Of a stretch of DNA of 64,000 nucleotides, positions 8,963 through 16,446 are shown piece after piece. This DNA comes from Beijerinckiaceae bacterium (GTDB taxonomy: Bacteria > Pseudomonadota > Alphaproteobacteria > Rhizobiales > Beijerinckiaceae), in contig CANBNG010000012.1 in NCBI GenBank assembly GCA_947370975.1, forward strand, positions 59,518 through 123,517, in the 5' to 3' direction. Within the stretch, counting starts at the first letter, position 1. Each line of letters opens with the position of its first letter. Below the pieces are notes generated by a model that was not told the origin of the DNA, searched no databases, and saw only the letters and a list, made by a program, of their open reading frames with translations. Made by a program: the position numbers and the translations under genes.

Positions 8963-9907
8963 TCAGGCCGCTTTCTTCTTCCGCTTCTCGGACAACACGA
9001 GATAAATCGAACTCGCGACAATCAGCGACATGCCCGCAAAGCTCCATAAACCGGGCACTTCTCCGAACATGAAAAAGCCGATTGCGGCTGCATAGACGAT
9101 GCGTGTGTAATCGAGCGGCGCGAGTGCGGTGGTGTCACCATAATGCACGCCGCGCGTGATGAGGCCCTGCCCGGCAATTCCGAGAAAGCCGACAAGGATC
9201 AGCAACGGCCATTCACTCAAATTCGGCGTGACCCAGACGAAATAAGCCGGAATGGACACGAACACGAGATTCCAGAACGCGTAATAAAACATGATGACGC
9301 GCGTGGGCTCGGTTGCTGACAGGCGCTTGATCGAGACGATCACGAGCGCTGCGAAAAGTCCGCCCGCCGCACCCACAATTGCATTGGGATCGAAACCCTC
9401 CGTAAAGGGCCGCGCATACATCCACACGCCTGCAAAACCGATCACCGATATCACGATGCGCCGCGTGCCCACGACCTCGCTGAGAAACATCAAGGCGAGC
9501 GGAATGGTCCAGAGCGGTCGCGAGAATTGCAGCGCCATGGAATCGGCGAGCAGCATATGGGTGATGGTCCAGAAGAAGCAGAAATTGCCAGCCGAGCCCA
9601 ACATGCCGCGCAGCAAATGCATGCCGGGGCGTTTCGTGCGGAAGGGCTCGAGCAGATCCTTGCGGAACAAGGGCAGCAGAAAGAGAAAGCCGACGCCCGA
9701 GCGAAACAGCAAAAGCTCGAAAGCCGGCAGTCGGCTGCCGAGAAATTTTGCAACCGCCGCCATGATGACCAGCATCAAGGAGCCAGTCGAGACAAGCGCT
9801 ACACCGCGCGCATTGGGCGAGAGGCTTTCAAACCAGAGTTCGAACCAGGCCGTGGGCCCAAGCCCCCGTGGCGAATCTTCTTTCGGAGGGGCTTTTGTGT
9901 CGCTCAT
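8963..9907 (-). CDS. EamA/DMT-superfamily transporter
   Basis: A 314-residue membrane protein with about ten helices in two EamA repeats, typical of drug/metabolite exporters (RhaT/YdcZ-like). Start set at the ATG at 9907 (MSDTKAPPKEDSP), which gives a short cytoplasmic tail before TM1; an upstream in-frame start at 10027 adds unconserved low-quality sequence. It ends 12 bp from the REP-like repeat. Substrate unknown; export of a small metabolite or amino acid is the usual role. Confidence 0.85.
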   Translation of the reverse strand: MSDTKAPPKEDSPRGLGPTAWFELWFESLSPNARGVALVSTGSLMLVIMAAVAKFLGSRLPAFELLLFRSGVGFLFLLPLFRKDLLEPFRTKRPGMHLLRGMLGSAGNFCFFWTITHMLLADSMALQFSRPLWTIPLALMFLSEVVGTRRIVISVIGFAGVWMYARPFTEGFDPNAIVGAAGGLFAALVIVSIKRLSATEPTRVIMFYYAFWNLVFVSIPAYFVWVTPNLSEWPLLILVGFLGIAGQGLITRGVHYGDTTALAPLDYTRIVYAAAIGFFMFGEVPGLWSFAGMSLIVASSIYLVLSEKRKKKAA

Positions 9908-10184
9908 CTCAAGACCATAGGCCCCCGCGCGCGCACGGCGCAAGGCCACGGGTGCGCGCGCCCCGCTGGCATGGTTCTGGCATCGATCTGGCGATGCTGT
10001 GTTTGGCTGTGACGCCCACCGGAACAATCAGAAACAGTCAGGTGCCAAAGGGCACAGGGCCCATACGCGCGCACAGCCTCCGCACGATTGACATTCTTGC
10101 CTGCGCTTTGTCTGCTCATGCGCAGAGACGGCGCAAGAACCGCTCACATTTAGCGACCCCGTGTCGTTCAAGGGAGGATCTTTG

Positions 10185-11252
10185 ATGTTTGCACCCGCGC
10201 CAAAATGGCCAAAAGCACGCCCGTCGCTCGCGCGCAGATTCTGCGCGCCACTCACCCTCGCCTGCGGCCTGCTGACTGGCACGCAAGGCGCATCGGCAGA
10301 GCCGGTCGAGGAGTTTTACCACGGCAAGACGCTGCGCGTGATCGTGGGCTATGCGGTGGGTGGCGGTTACGATGTCTATGGTCGCTTCTTTGCCGAATGG
10401 TTCGGCAAATTTGTGGCGGGCAATCCCACCATCATCGTGCAGAACATGCCGGGCGGCGGCAGTTTCGTCGCAGCAAAATATCTCTACGGCGCAGCGCCGC
10501 GCGATGGCACTTATTTCGGCTCGCTGTCGCAGACGCTCGCGCTCGATGCCGCGATGAACGAAGATCCCTCGACCTTCGATGTGACCAAGCTCAACTACCT
10601 TGGCCGCCTGCTCGACAATGTCGATGTCGGCACCGGCCTGCCGGGCGCCTCCTTCAAGACCTATGACGACGCCAAGAAGAAAGAGATCGTGGTTGGCGCA
10701 ACCGGGGGCGCATCGCCGGGCTTTCTCGTACCCGCCGCCCTGCAAAAATTTGGCGGCGCGAAATTCAAGATCGTGTCGGGTTACGGCGGCAGCGCAGATA
10801 TCAATCTCGCCGCAGAGCGCAAGGAAGTCGATGTCATCGGATCCATCGGGCTTGCGCTCATCATGCAGCGCAATCCGGCATGGGTGACCGAGAAACAGGC
10901 GCCCATCCTCTACCAGATCGCGATCAAGCGGCACCCGCTGCTGCCCCACGTCCCCGCCATCAGCGAGCTTGGCCTGACGCCAGATGGCACCGCCGTGCTG
11001 CGCGCCATCGGCTCTTCCTCCGAGATCGGCCGCTCCATCGTGACGACGCCGAACGTGCCTCCGGATCGGCTCGTGGCGCTGCGCACGGCGTTCCAGAAAA
11101 TGGTCCACGACCCGGCCTTTCTGGAGGCCGCAGCAAAGCGCGAGATTCCGATTTTTGCCGCCAGCGGCGAAGAGATGGACGAGATCACCCGCGACGTGAT
11201 GAAAACCCCGCAGGCGGTGCTCGACGTCACCAAATCGCTAATGAAACAATAG
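10185..11252 (+). CDS. TctC/Bug-type solute-binding protein
   Basis: A 355-residue periplasmic binding protein with an export signal ending near ASA-EPVEEFY. The binding loop NMPGGGSFVAAKYLY is the TctC loop, and GSYFGS/LSQTLALDAAM continues the N-lobe. GGGAGGA lies 7 nt before the ATG at 10185, so I prefer it to the in-frame ATG at 10161. It is the second of three orphan TctC proteins in 6 kb and precedes an MFS gene on the same strand by 106 bp. Confidence 0.88.
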   Translation: MFAPAPKWPKARPSLARRFCAPLTLACGLLTGTQGASAEPVEEFYHGKTLRVIVGYAVGGGYDVYGRFFAEWFGKFVAGNPTIIVQNMPGGGSFVAAKYLYGAAPRDGTYFGSLSQTLALDAAMNEDPSTFDVTKLNYLGRLLDNVDVGTGLPGASFKTYDDAKKKEIVVGATGGASPGFLVPAALQKFGGAKFKIVSGYGGSADINLAAERKEVDVIGSIGLALIMQRNPAWVTEKQAPILYQIAIKRHPLLPHVPAISELGLTPDGTAVLRAIGSSSEIGRSIVTTPNVPPDRLVALRTAFQKMVHDPAFLEAAAKREIPIFAASGEEMDEITRDVMKTPQAVLDVTKSLMKQ

Positions 11253-11358
11253 ACCTTGCCCACGCCGGTCCCGCGCCTGCAAAGGTGCGCGGGGCTGGCA
11301 TCGCTGCGCCCGCTGACCTAAAAGGCAGGCTACATCAGCACGAGCGAGCATAAGCATC

Positions 11359-12558
11359 ATGAACCTGCGCACAGATCCCGCCGCCAACGTCCTCAAGACC
11401 GGGCCGGCCTATGCGATCATTTTCACGGTGGCCTTTTGCCATTTGCTCAACGACATGATGCAGGCGCTGGTGCCGGCCATCTATCCGCTGCTGAAAGAGG
11501 CCTATCATCTCGATTTCGGACAGATCGGCCTCATCACCTTCTGCTTCCAGATGACGGCCTCGGTGTTGCAGCCGATCATCGGCGCGATCACCGACAAACG
11601 CCCGAGCCCGCGCTCGATTGCCGCCAGCATGGGCTTTACCTTTGTCGGGCTTCTGCTCGTGTCCCAGGCCGGGAGTTTCGAAATCATCCTGATGGCGGTG
11701 GCCATGATTGGCGTCGGCTCCGCGATCTTCCATCCCGAAGCCTCGCGCGTGGCGCGCCTCGCCTCGGGCGGTCGCTACGGCTTTGCACAATCCGTGTTTC
11801 AGGTCGGCGGCAATGCCGGTTCGGCGCTGGGGCCGCTGATGGCGGCGGTTGTCGTCCTGTCTGCCGGACAGGCGAGCCTGCTCTGGTTTGCGGGCGTGGC
11901 GCTCGTCAATATGGCGCTCCTTGCGCGCATCGGCAGCTGGTATCGCGCACACCGCATTGCCCGCGCGCAGGCCTCTGGCGCGAGCGCCGGGATCAGTCTC
12001 ACGCGTCGACGCATCGGCTTTTCGCTCGTCGTTCTCACCGTGCTGCTGTTCTCCAAGAATTTCTACATGGCGAGCATGTCGAGCTATCTGCAATTCTACC
12101 TGATCGAGACATTCCAGGTGAGTGTCGCGACGGCGCAAATGTATCTGTTTGCCTTTCTTGGCGCGGTCGCCATCGGCACATTCGCGGGCGGGCCGCTGGG
12201 CGACAGGATCGGCCGCAAATATGTGATCTGGTTTTCGATCCTCGGCGTCTTTCCCTTCACCGCCGCCCTGCCCTTCGCTTCACTGGGCTGGACGCTGGTG
12301 CTCATCGTCCTGATTGGCCTGATCCTGGCCTCCGCCTTCTCGGCCATTGTCGTGATGGGGCAGGAATTGGTGCCAGGCCGCGTCGGGCTGGTGTCGGGCC
12401 TGTTCTACGGCCTGTCCTTCGGCTTTGGCGGCATTGGCGCTGCGGTGCTTGGCGAGATCGCGGATCAGACGAGCATCGGCTTTGTCTACAAGCTCTGCTC
12501 GTTCCTGCCGCTCATTGGCCTGCTGACCGCGTTCCTGCCCAATCTGCGCAAGCGCTGA
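11359..12558 (+). CDS. MFS transporter, fosmidomycin-resistance (Fsr)-like
   Basis: A 399-residue major facilitator with 12 predicted helices. The N-terminal CHLLNDMMQALVPAIYPLL, the HPEASRVARLASGGRYGFAQ segment near residue 130 and the VFQVGGNAGSALGPL segment are close to E. coli Fsr. Second half has GDRIGRKYVIW as its A-like motif. Probable proton-driven exporter. It ends at a bidirectional terminator shared with the convergent gene at 12599. Confidence 0.88.
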   Translation: MNLRTDPAANVLKTGPAYAIIFTVAFCHLLNDMMQALVPAIYPLLKEAYHLDFGQIGLITFCFQMTASVLQPIIGAITDKRPSPRSIAASMGFTFVGLLLVSQAGSFEIILMAVAMIGVGSAIFHPEASRVARLASGGRYGFAQSVFQVGGNAGSALGPLMAAVVVLSAGQASLLWFAGVALVNMALLARIGSWYRAHRIARAQASGASAGISLTRRRIGFSLVVLTVLLFSKNFYMASMSSYLQFYLIETFQVSVATAQMYLFAFLGAVAIGTFAGGPLGDRIGRKYVIWFSILGVFPFTAALPFASLGWTLVLIVLIGLILASAFSAIVVMGQELVPGRVGLVSGLFYGLSFGFGGIGAAVLGEIADQTSIGFVYKLCSFLPLIGLLTAFLPNLRKR

Positions 12559-12566
12559 GCACATAA

Positions 12567-12598
12567 AAAGGGCCGGTGTTTCCACCGGCCCTTGATTT
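12567..12598. terminator. Bidirectional rho-independent terminator
   Basis: Perfect 9-bp stem GGGCCGGTG (12570-12578), loop tttc, CACCGGCCC (12583-12591), flanked by AAAAA on the left and TTGATTTTT on the right. It lies between convergent genes (MFS on plus, binding protein on minus) and can serve both. Confidence 0.85.
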
Positions 12599-13636
12599 TT
12601 ACTTGCCGCCTTCAGGCTGAGCGATGCGGCGCAGGCGGGCGACGATTTCGGGCGGCGTCGCATAGGCCTCATCGACGATGCGCTTGGTCTCTTCTGCCGA
12701 ACGGGGCGTGTTCACACCAAGATTGAGCTTTTCAGCTTCGGCGAGAAATTCCGGATCCTTGAATGTGTCCGCCATCGCCTTTTGCAGAAGCGCTGCGCGA
12801 TCGGCAGGCACGCCCGGCGGCAGCAGATAGGGACGACCCAGCGCCAGCGGCGCAATCGCCGCCTTCAGCAGAAGCTTGTCGTCTTCCTTGGAGATGAGAT
12901 CGGCGACATTGGGCGTATTGCCCGCGCCCTTCTCCTTCTCGGGGCCGTACTGGACGATATATTTGACCTTGCCGGTCTTGATCCAGTCCGGACGGGTGGA
13001 GGACAGCGAGCTCCAGAAAATGCTCGGATAGCCATCGACCTCGCCGCGCTCCATGGCGATGAAGGATTCATTCTGGCCCGGATAGCCGACGACGATTTTC
13101 AGCTTCAGGCCCAGCAATTCGGTGAGCAGGCGCGCATAGAAGCTCGGCGTCGAATTGGCGCCTGACGAGCTCACCGTCACCTCGCGCTTGCGCGCCTCTT
13201 CCACGGTGTTCACGGGCACCGTGTTCCAGACGATCAGCAGGCCTGTCTCGAAACTCGGCGAGCCGAGCCAGACGAATTTCTTGGGGTCATATTCTGCTTC
13301 CTTCGTGCCAAGCAGCGGCTCGAAAGGCGTGTTGTTCTGCACGCCGCCGATGGTGAGGCCATCCTTGGAGGCGATGTTGTAGAGATAATTCGTCGCCACA
13401 ATGCCACCCGCACCGGGCATGTTGCGCACGGCAACGATCGGCGCGCCGGGGATATGCTTGGGCAGATGGCGCGAAATCGTGCGCGCCAGCACATCATAGC
13501 CCCCGCCCGCACTGGAGCTGACGACGAGCGAGATGGTCTTGCCCTTGTAAAACTCATTGGCAGGCTGCGCGCCCACCGAAGTCGCGCCGAGCACGGCGAC
13601 AGCCGCCCCTGCGATGGATGAGATCATTTTCTTCAT
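12599..13636 (-). CDS. TctC/Bug-type solute-binding protein
   Basis: A 345-residue periplasmic binding protein. Signal peptide MKKMISSIAGAAVAVLGATSVGA then QPANEFYKGKTI. The loop NMPGAGGIVATNYLY and the preceding ARTISRHLPKHIPGAP are classical TctC features. No cognate TctAB genes are present. Third orphan receptor of this group in the window; sequence differs from the other two well beyond recent duplication. Confidence 0.88.
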   Translation of the reverse strand: MKKMISSIAGAAVAVLGATSVGAQPANEFYKGKTISLVVSSSAGGGYDVLARTISRHLPKHIPGAPIVAVRNMPGAGGIVATNYLYNIASKDGLTIGGVQNNTPFEPLLGTKEAEYDPKKFVWLGSPSFETGLLIVWNTVPVNTVEEARKREVTVSSSGANSTPSFYARLLTELLGLKLKIVVGYPGQNESFIAMERGEVDGYPSIFWSSLSSTRPDWIKTGKVKYIVQYGPEKEKGAGNTPNVADLISKEDDKLLLKAAIAPLALGRPYLLPPGVPADRAALLQKAMADTFKDPEFLAEAEKLNLGVNTPRSAEETKRIVDEAYATPPEIVARLRRIAQPEGGK

Positions 13637-13749
13637 TGCGCGTTCCTGACCCTGCTTGACTGCGGGCAGACGGACGCATGCAAAATGGCCGCCACCTCAC
13701 ACCTCCCGGCAGAGACCACCAATATCCCCCGCCTGTCGAGGCCATCTGC

Positions 13750-13944
13750 TCATTTTTTAGCCGATGCGCCCGTCTCATCGCCCGAAATGAGGCGCGTGGA
13801 CAGCCGGCCACTCGCGAGCTTCATCGTGACATGGCCGCAATGGGGACATGTCATCGGCTCGGGTTCGGGCGAGGTCATGCCGCCGCCGATCTCGATCACC
13901 TCGAAGGGTTCACTGCATTTCTTGCACTTCACAATTTCAGCCAC
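13750..13944 (-). CDS. Small zinc-ribbon protein
   Basis: A 64-residue protein with two CxxC knuckles: CKKC at residues 7-10 and CPHC at 33-36, spaced as in a single zinc ribbon, followed by a short polar tail. It starts with GTG at 13944; AGGAG lies 6 nt upstream, which supports the start. Overlapping plus-strand frames are shadows. Function unknown; zinc ribbons of this size often bind nucleic acid or partner proteins. Confidence 0.7.
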   Translation of the reverse strand: MAEIVKCKKCSEPFEVIEIGGGMTSPEPEPMTCPHCGHVTMKLASGRLSTRLISGDETGASAKK

Positions 13945-14129
13945 GTGTCACTCCTGCTGTCACGTCTCGCCTCTGGTCTGCCCAATTTTTCATGCAAGCG
14001 CGAGCTCTGCCTGTGAGTTATGTGCGTAACCGGGTGCGATGCAATTGCCCAATCGCCCGGAATAACGTTTTGCTAACTTTGCACGCCGGGTCGAGGCCAC
14101 CCACCGGCGGCACAGCGGCGAGCATCATC

Positions 14130-14354
14130 ATGGCGCATTTTCACATGCATCTGCGAATGGGGTCGCATCTGCGCCCCGACATCGACGGGATGGAGCTGCC
14201 AGACCTGGCCGCCGTCATGCGCGTCATTCGCCTGGCTGCCACCGATGCTGCCACCGCAACCGCGCTCACCTATGACAGATTCGAAGTGACCGACGATATC
14301 GGCCGGCTCCTCGCCATCGTGCCCTTGGGCCAGCTCTGCGAAAGCGTGCATTAA
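14130..14354 (+). CDS. DUF6894-type small protein
   Basis: A 74-residue protein. The pattern HFHMHLRMGSHLRPDIDG followed by MELPDLAAVMRVIRLA matches the small family common in rhizobia (DUF6894), in which a beta strand is followed by an ELPDL helix. Function of the family is not known. The frame is open upstream, but the ATG at 14130 gives the family's usual N-terminus; no strong ribosome site is seen. Confidence 0.6.
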   Translation: MAHFHMHLRMGSHLRPDIDGMELPDLAAVMRVIRLAATDAATATALTYDRFEVTDDIGRLLAIVPLGQLCESVH

Positions 14355-14490
14355 GCTTGAGCTAGGCCAAGCCGCCGCGCGCAAGCGCCGCCAGCATGGA
14401 TAGTTTTTTATTAAAATTCACATTTTAAGGTTGCGCTGTTCCTCCACCCGGCCATGCTGAACCAGCCTTGGCCGGACGTTGGGGAGCCGC

Positions 14491-14865
14491 ATGTTTGAAG
14501 CCAGCGTGGTGATGGTGCTCGAAGACGAAATTTTCGTCTCCTCGCTGCTGGAGCTGATCCTGCAGGATCAAGGCTGGCTGGTCGGCGGGCCCTTTCGCAC
14601 CAATCGCCTGGCGCTCGATTATCTCGAAATGTCCCGCCCCGATGTGGCGCTGATCGATTTCAACATAGCCGACGGCAATTCGAGCCAGACGGCCGCCCGC
14701 CTGCGCGAGCTCGGCATCCCTTTCGTCGTTGTCTCAGGCTACCCGAAGAGCATGGCGCGGGGGGAGGATTTGAGCGTTGCCGAATGGCTGGAAAAGCCGT
14801 TCTCCGAGGATCAATTGATCGACAGCCTTACGCGCGCGCTCGCCCAGCGCGGAGCGGCCCCCTGA
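14491..14865 (+). CDS. Stand-alone response regulator receiver protein
   Basis: A 124-residue single receiver domain with no output domain. Acidic pair E11-D12, phosphoacceptor Asp56 in LIDFN, switch Ser in VVVSGYP and conserved Lys in WLEKPFSE are all present. Such proteins act in phosphorelays or by binding partners; no kinase gene is adjacent. GGGGAG lies 5 nt before the ATG, so it is preferred to the TTG at 14479. Confidence 0.85.
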   Translation: MFEASVVMVLEDEIFVSSLLELILQDQGWLVGGPFRTNRLALDYLEMSRPDVALIDFNIADGNSSQTAARLRELGIPFVVVSGYPKSMARGEDLSVAEWLEKPFSEDQLIDSLTRALAQRGAAP

Positions 14866-14965
14866 GCGCTGCGGCGTTGCGTCCGGCCTTACAGCCCGCG
14901 CAGCCTGTGCTAGAAGGGCCCTGCCCGGCGGGTTGCCGGTTGCAGGACTTTCAAAGGGGCTGTGC

Positions 14966-15193
14966 ATGTCGACGCCAATGGCGATTGCGGTTTACTTCAC
15001 GATCTGGTGGACCGTGCTTTTCGCAATCCTGCCCTTCGGAGTGCGCTCGCAGCACGAATCGGGCGATATCGTAAACGGCACCGATCCCGGCGCGCCGGTC
15101 GCCCCGCGCTTGCTGATCAAGGCCGTTGTCACGACGATCGTGGCTGCAATCCTGTTCGCCGGGCTCTATGCCTATGTGGAATGGACAGCCTGA
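14966..15193 (+). CDS. DUF1467 family small membrane protein
   Basis: A 75-residue protein with two membrane helices (IAVYFTIWWTVLFAILPFG and AVVTTIVAAILFAGLYAYV) joined by a short hydrophilic loop GVRSQHESG. This pattern identifies DUF1467, which in many Hyphomicrobiales is encoded between mce and proS. Here it stands next to tRNA-Lys, 17 kb from mce. AAAGGGG precedes the ATG. Function unknown. Confidence 0.8.
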   Translation: MSTPMAIAVYFTIWWTVLFAILPFGVRSQHESGDIVNGTDPGAPVAPRLLIKAVVTTIVAAILFAGLYAYVEWTA

Positions 15194-15340
15194 TCGAGCG
15201 CCCCGACGGCTTGAATGCTTGACCCCAAGCGCGGGTCCGTTTAGGTGAACACCACTCGCACGGGACAGTCACCCGCTGCTTCGCCACCCAAACGGCGCGG
15301 CAATCGAGCGTAGAACGCCAGCACGCTGGTGGAAGGGTGA

Positions 15341-15416
15341 GAGCGCGTAGCTCAGTTGGTAGAGCACGTGACTTTTAATCATGGGGTCGTGGGTTCGAGT
15401 CCCACCGCGCTCACCA
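15341..15416 (+). tRNA. tRNA-Lys (anticodon TTT)
   Basis: A 76-nt cloverleaf. Acceptor arms GAGCGCG and CGCGCTC pair perfectly; D arm GCTC...GAGC; anticodon stem CGTGA/TCATG around loop CTTTTAA, so anticodon TTT; T arm with GGTTCGAGTCC; discriminator A and encoded CCA at 15414-15416. No transcription terminator is obvious downstream. Confidence 0.96.
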
Positions 15417-15807
15417 CTTCTCTTCTCATTTTCACAATCTGAACAATCTTCCTGGCCGCGCCCCCGCGTATGTCAGCTTCGCGCTGCGCGCAATGACGGC
15501 GAAAGCCCCGATAAAGCCCTGTCCTTGCAAGGCTGCCGGTGACGCGGGAATCCATCGTGGCGATGCCCGCACCGCTCGTTTGCTTCGCTCCGATCGCAAT
15601 GAAAACGATAATTGTGACGAGTAGCGTGCGAAATGCACAAATAAAAACATAATATTTCAAGTTATGAAATGTACATTTTCAAATATAAGCTAATTCAAAA
15701 CAAATCCAAAGGCATTAACGAAAAGTAACGATTGAATATAGGCCGCCTCAATTGTAGAGATTCGCGCAGGTCAAAGTCATGCGACTCTGGCCTTTCGAGG
15801 AAAACGA
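15417..15807. other. AT-rich non-coding gap before the adhesin operon
   Basis: No convincing gene. The first 180 bp hold two degenerate arms of the REP-like palindrome (about 15475-15500 and 15580-15602). From about 15610 to 15740 base composition falls sharply to AT-rich, unlike the surrounding 60 percent or more GC, with a TTTCA-N5-TGAAA inverted repeat at 15655-15669. This stretch is the likely promoter and control region for the secreted protein and trimeric adhesin that follow. Confidence 0.5.
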
Positions 15808-16413
15808 ATGATCCGGCGCGCGCTGCTGTTGCCTGTCCTGCTTGCATTCTCTGTTGCTGTTTGCGCAGAGGAAGCCGCTCCGACTCCAGACACCCCGGCC
15901 GCCGCCGAGCAGACCGCCGCCCCCGTGGCCCAGCCGGTCGCGCAACCCGTCGCGGCTGTGCCCCAGCCCCAGGCGGCAGCGTCTGTCACCAATGCAATCA
16001 CGCGCGCAGCCGTGGCCCAAGGCATCCTCACCTGCGCCGCGCGTATCAATCAGGTCACCAATTACCTTGGCTTCAATGAGCGCGCAGGCGCGGTTCTGAT
16101 GCCCAATGCCGGACAGCAGGCCGATCAGCGGCTTTTCCCCCTGATGATGGAAATTCCGACCGACACCGGCGCGGTCTATGTCTCGGCGACCTTTGCGCCC
16201 AACCAGGCCAATGGCTGCGGCGCAACCTATGACGCCGTCGCCTACTGGCCGCTCAAATGCGACCAGGTCGCTGCCAAGCAATTTTCCGGCTTCAAAAAAG
16301 CCGGCTCCGTTCGCAAGGACGTCACCATCCTGGATGGCGGCGTCGCGACAAAGGTTTTTCTGATGACGGCAGGCGCAGGCTGCATGTCGATCAAGAAAGA
16401 ACTCGTTCTTTAA
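15808..16413 (+). CDS. Secreted hypothetical protein upstream of trimeric adhesin
   Basis: A 201-residue exported protein of no family I recognise. Signal peptide MIRRALLLPVLLAFSVAVCA; then an Ala/Pro/Gln-rich linker (residues 22-57, with APVAQPVAQPV repeats); then a compact domain with four cysteines after the signal (CAARIN, NGCGATYD, KCDQVA, GCMSIKK) that could form two disulfides in the periplasm. It ends 33 bp before the YadA-like gene on the same strand, which suggests a shared transcript and a role in export, folding or surface display of the adhesin; that role is inference. Confidence 0.75.
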   Translation: MIRRALLLPVLLAFSVAVCAEEAAPTPDTPAAAEQTAAPVAQPVAQPVAAVPQPQAAASVTNAITRAAVAQGILTCAARINQVTNYLGFNERAGAVLMPNAGQQADQRLFPLMMEIPTDTGAVYVSATFAPNQANGCGATYDAVAYWPLKCDQVAAKQFSGFKKAGSVRKDVTILDGGVATKVFLMTAGAGCMSIKKELVL

Positions 16414-16446
16414 TTCAACCAAACACCTACACTTCCGGAGATGAAA

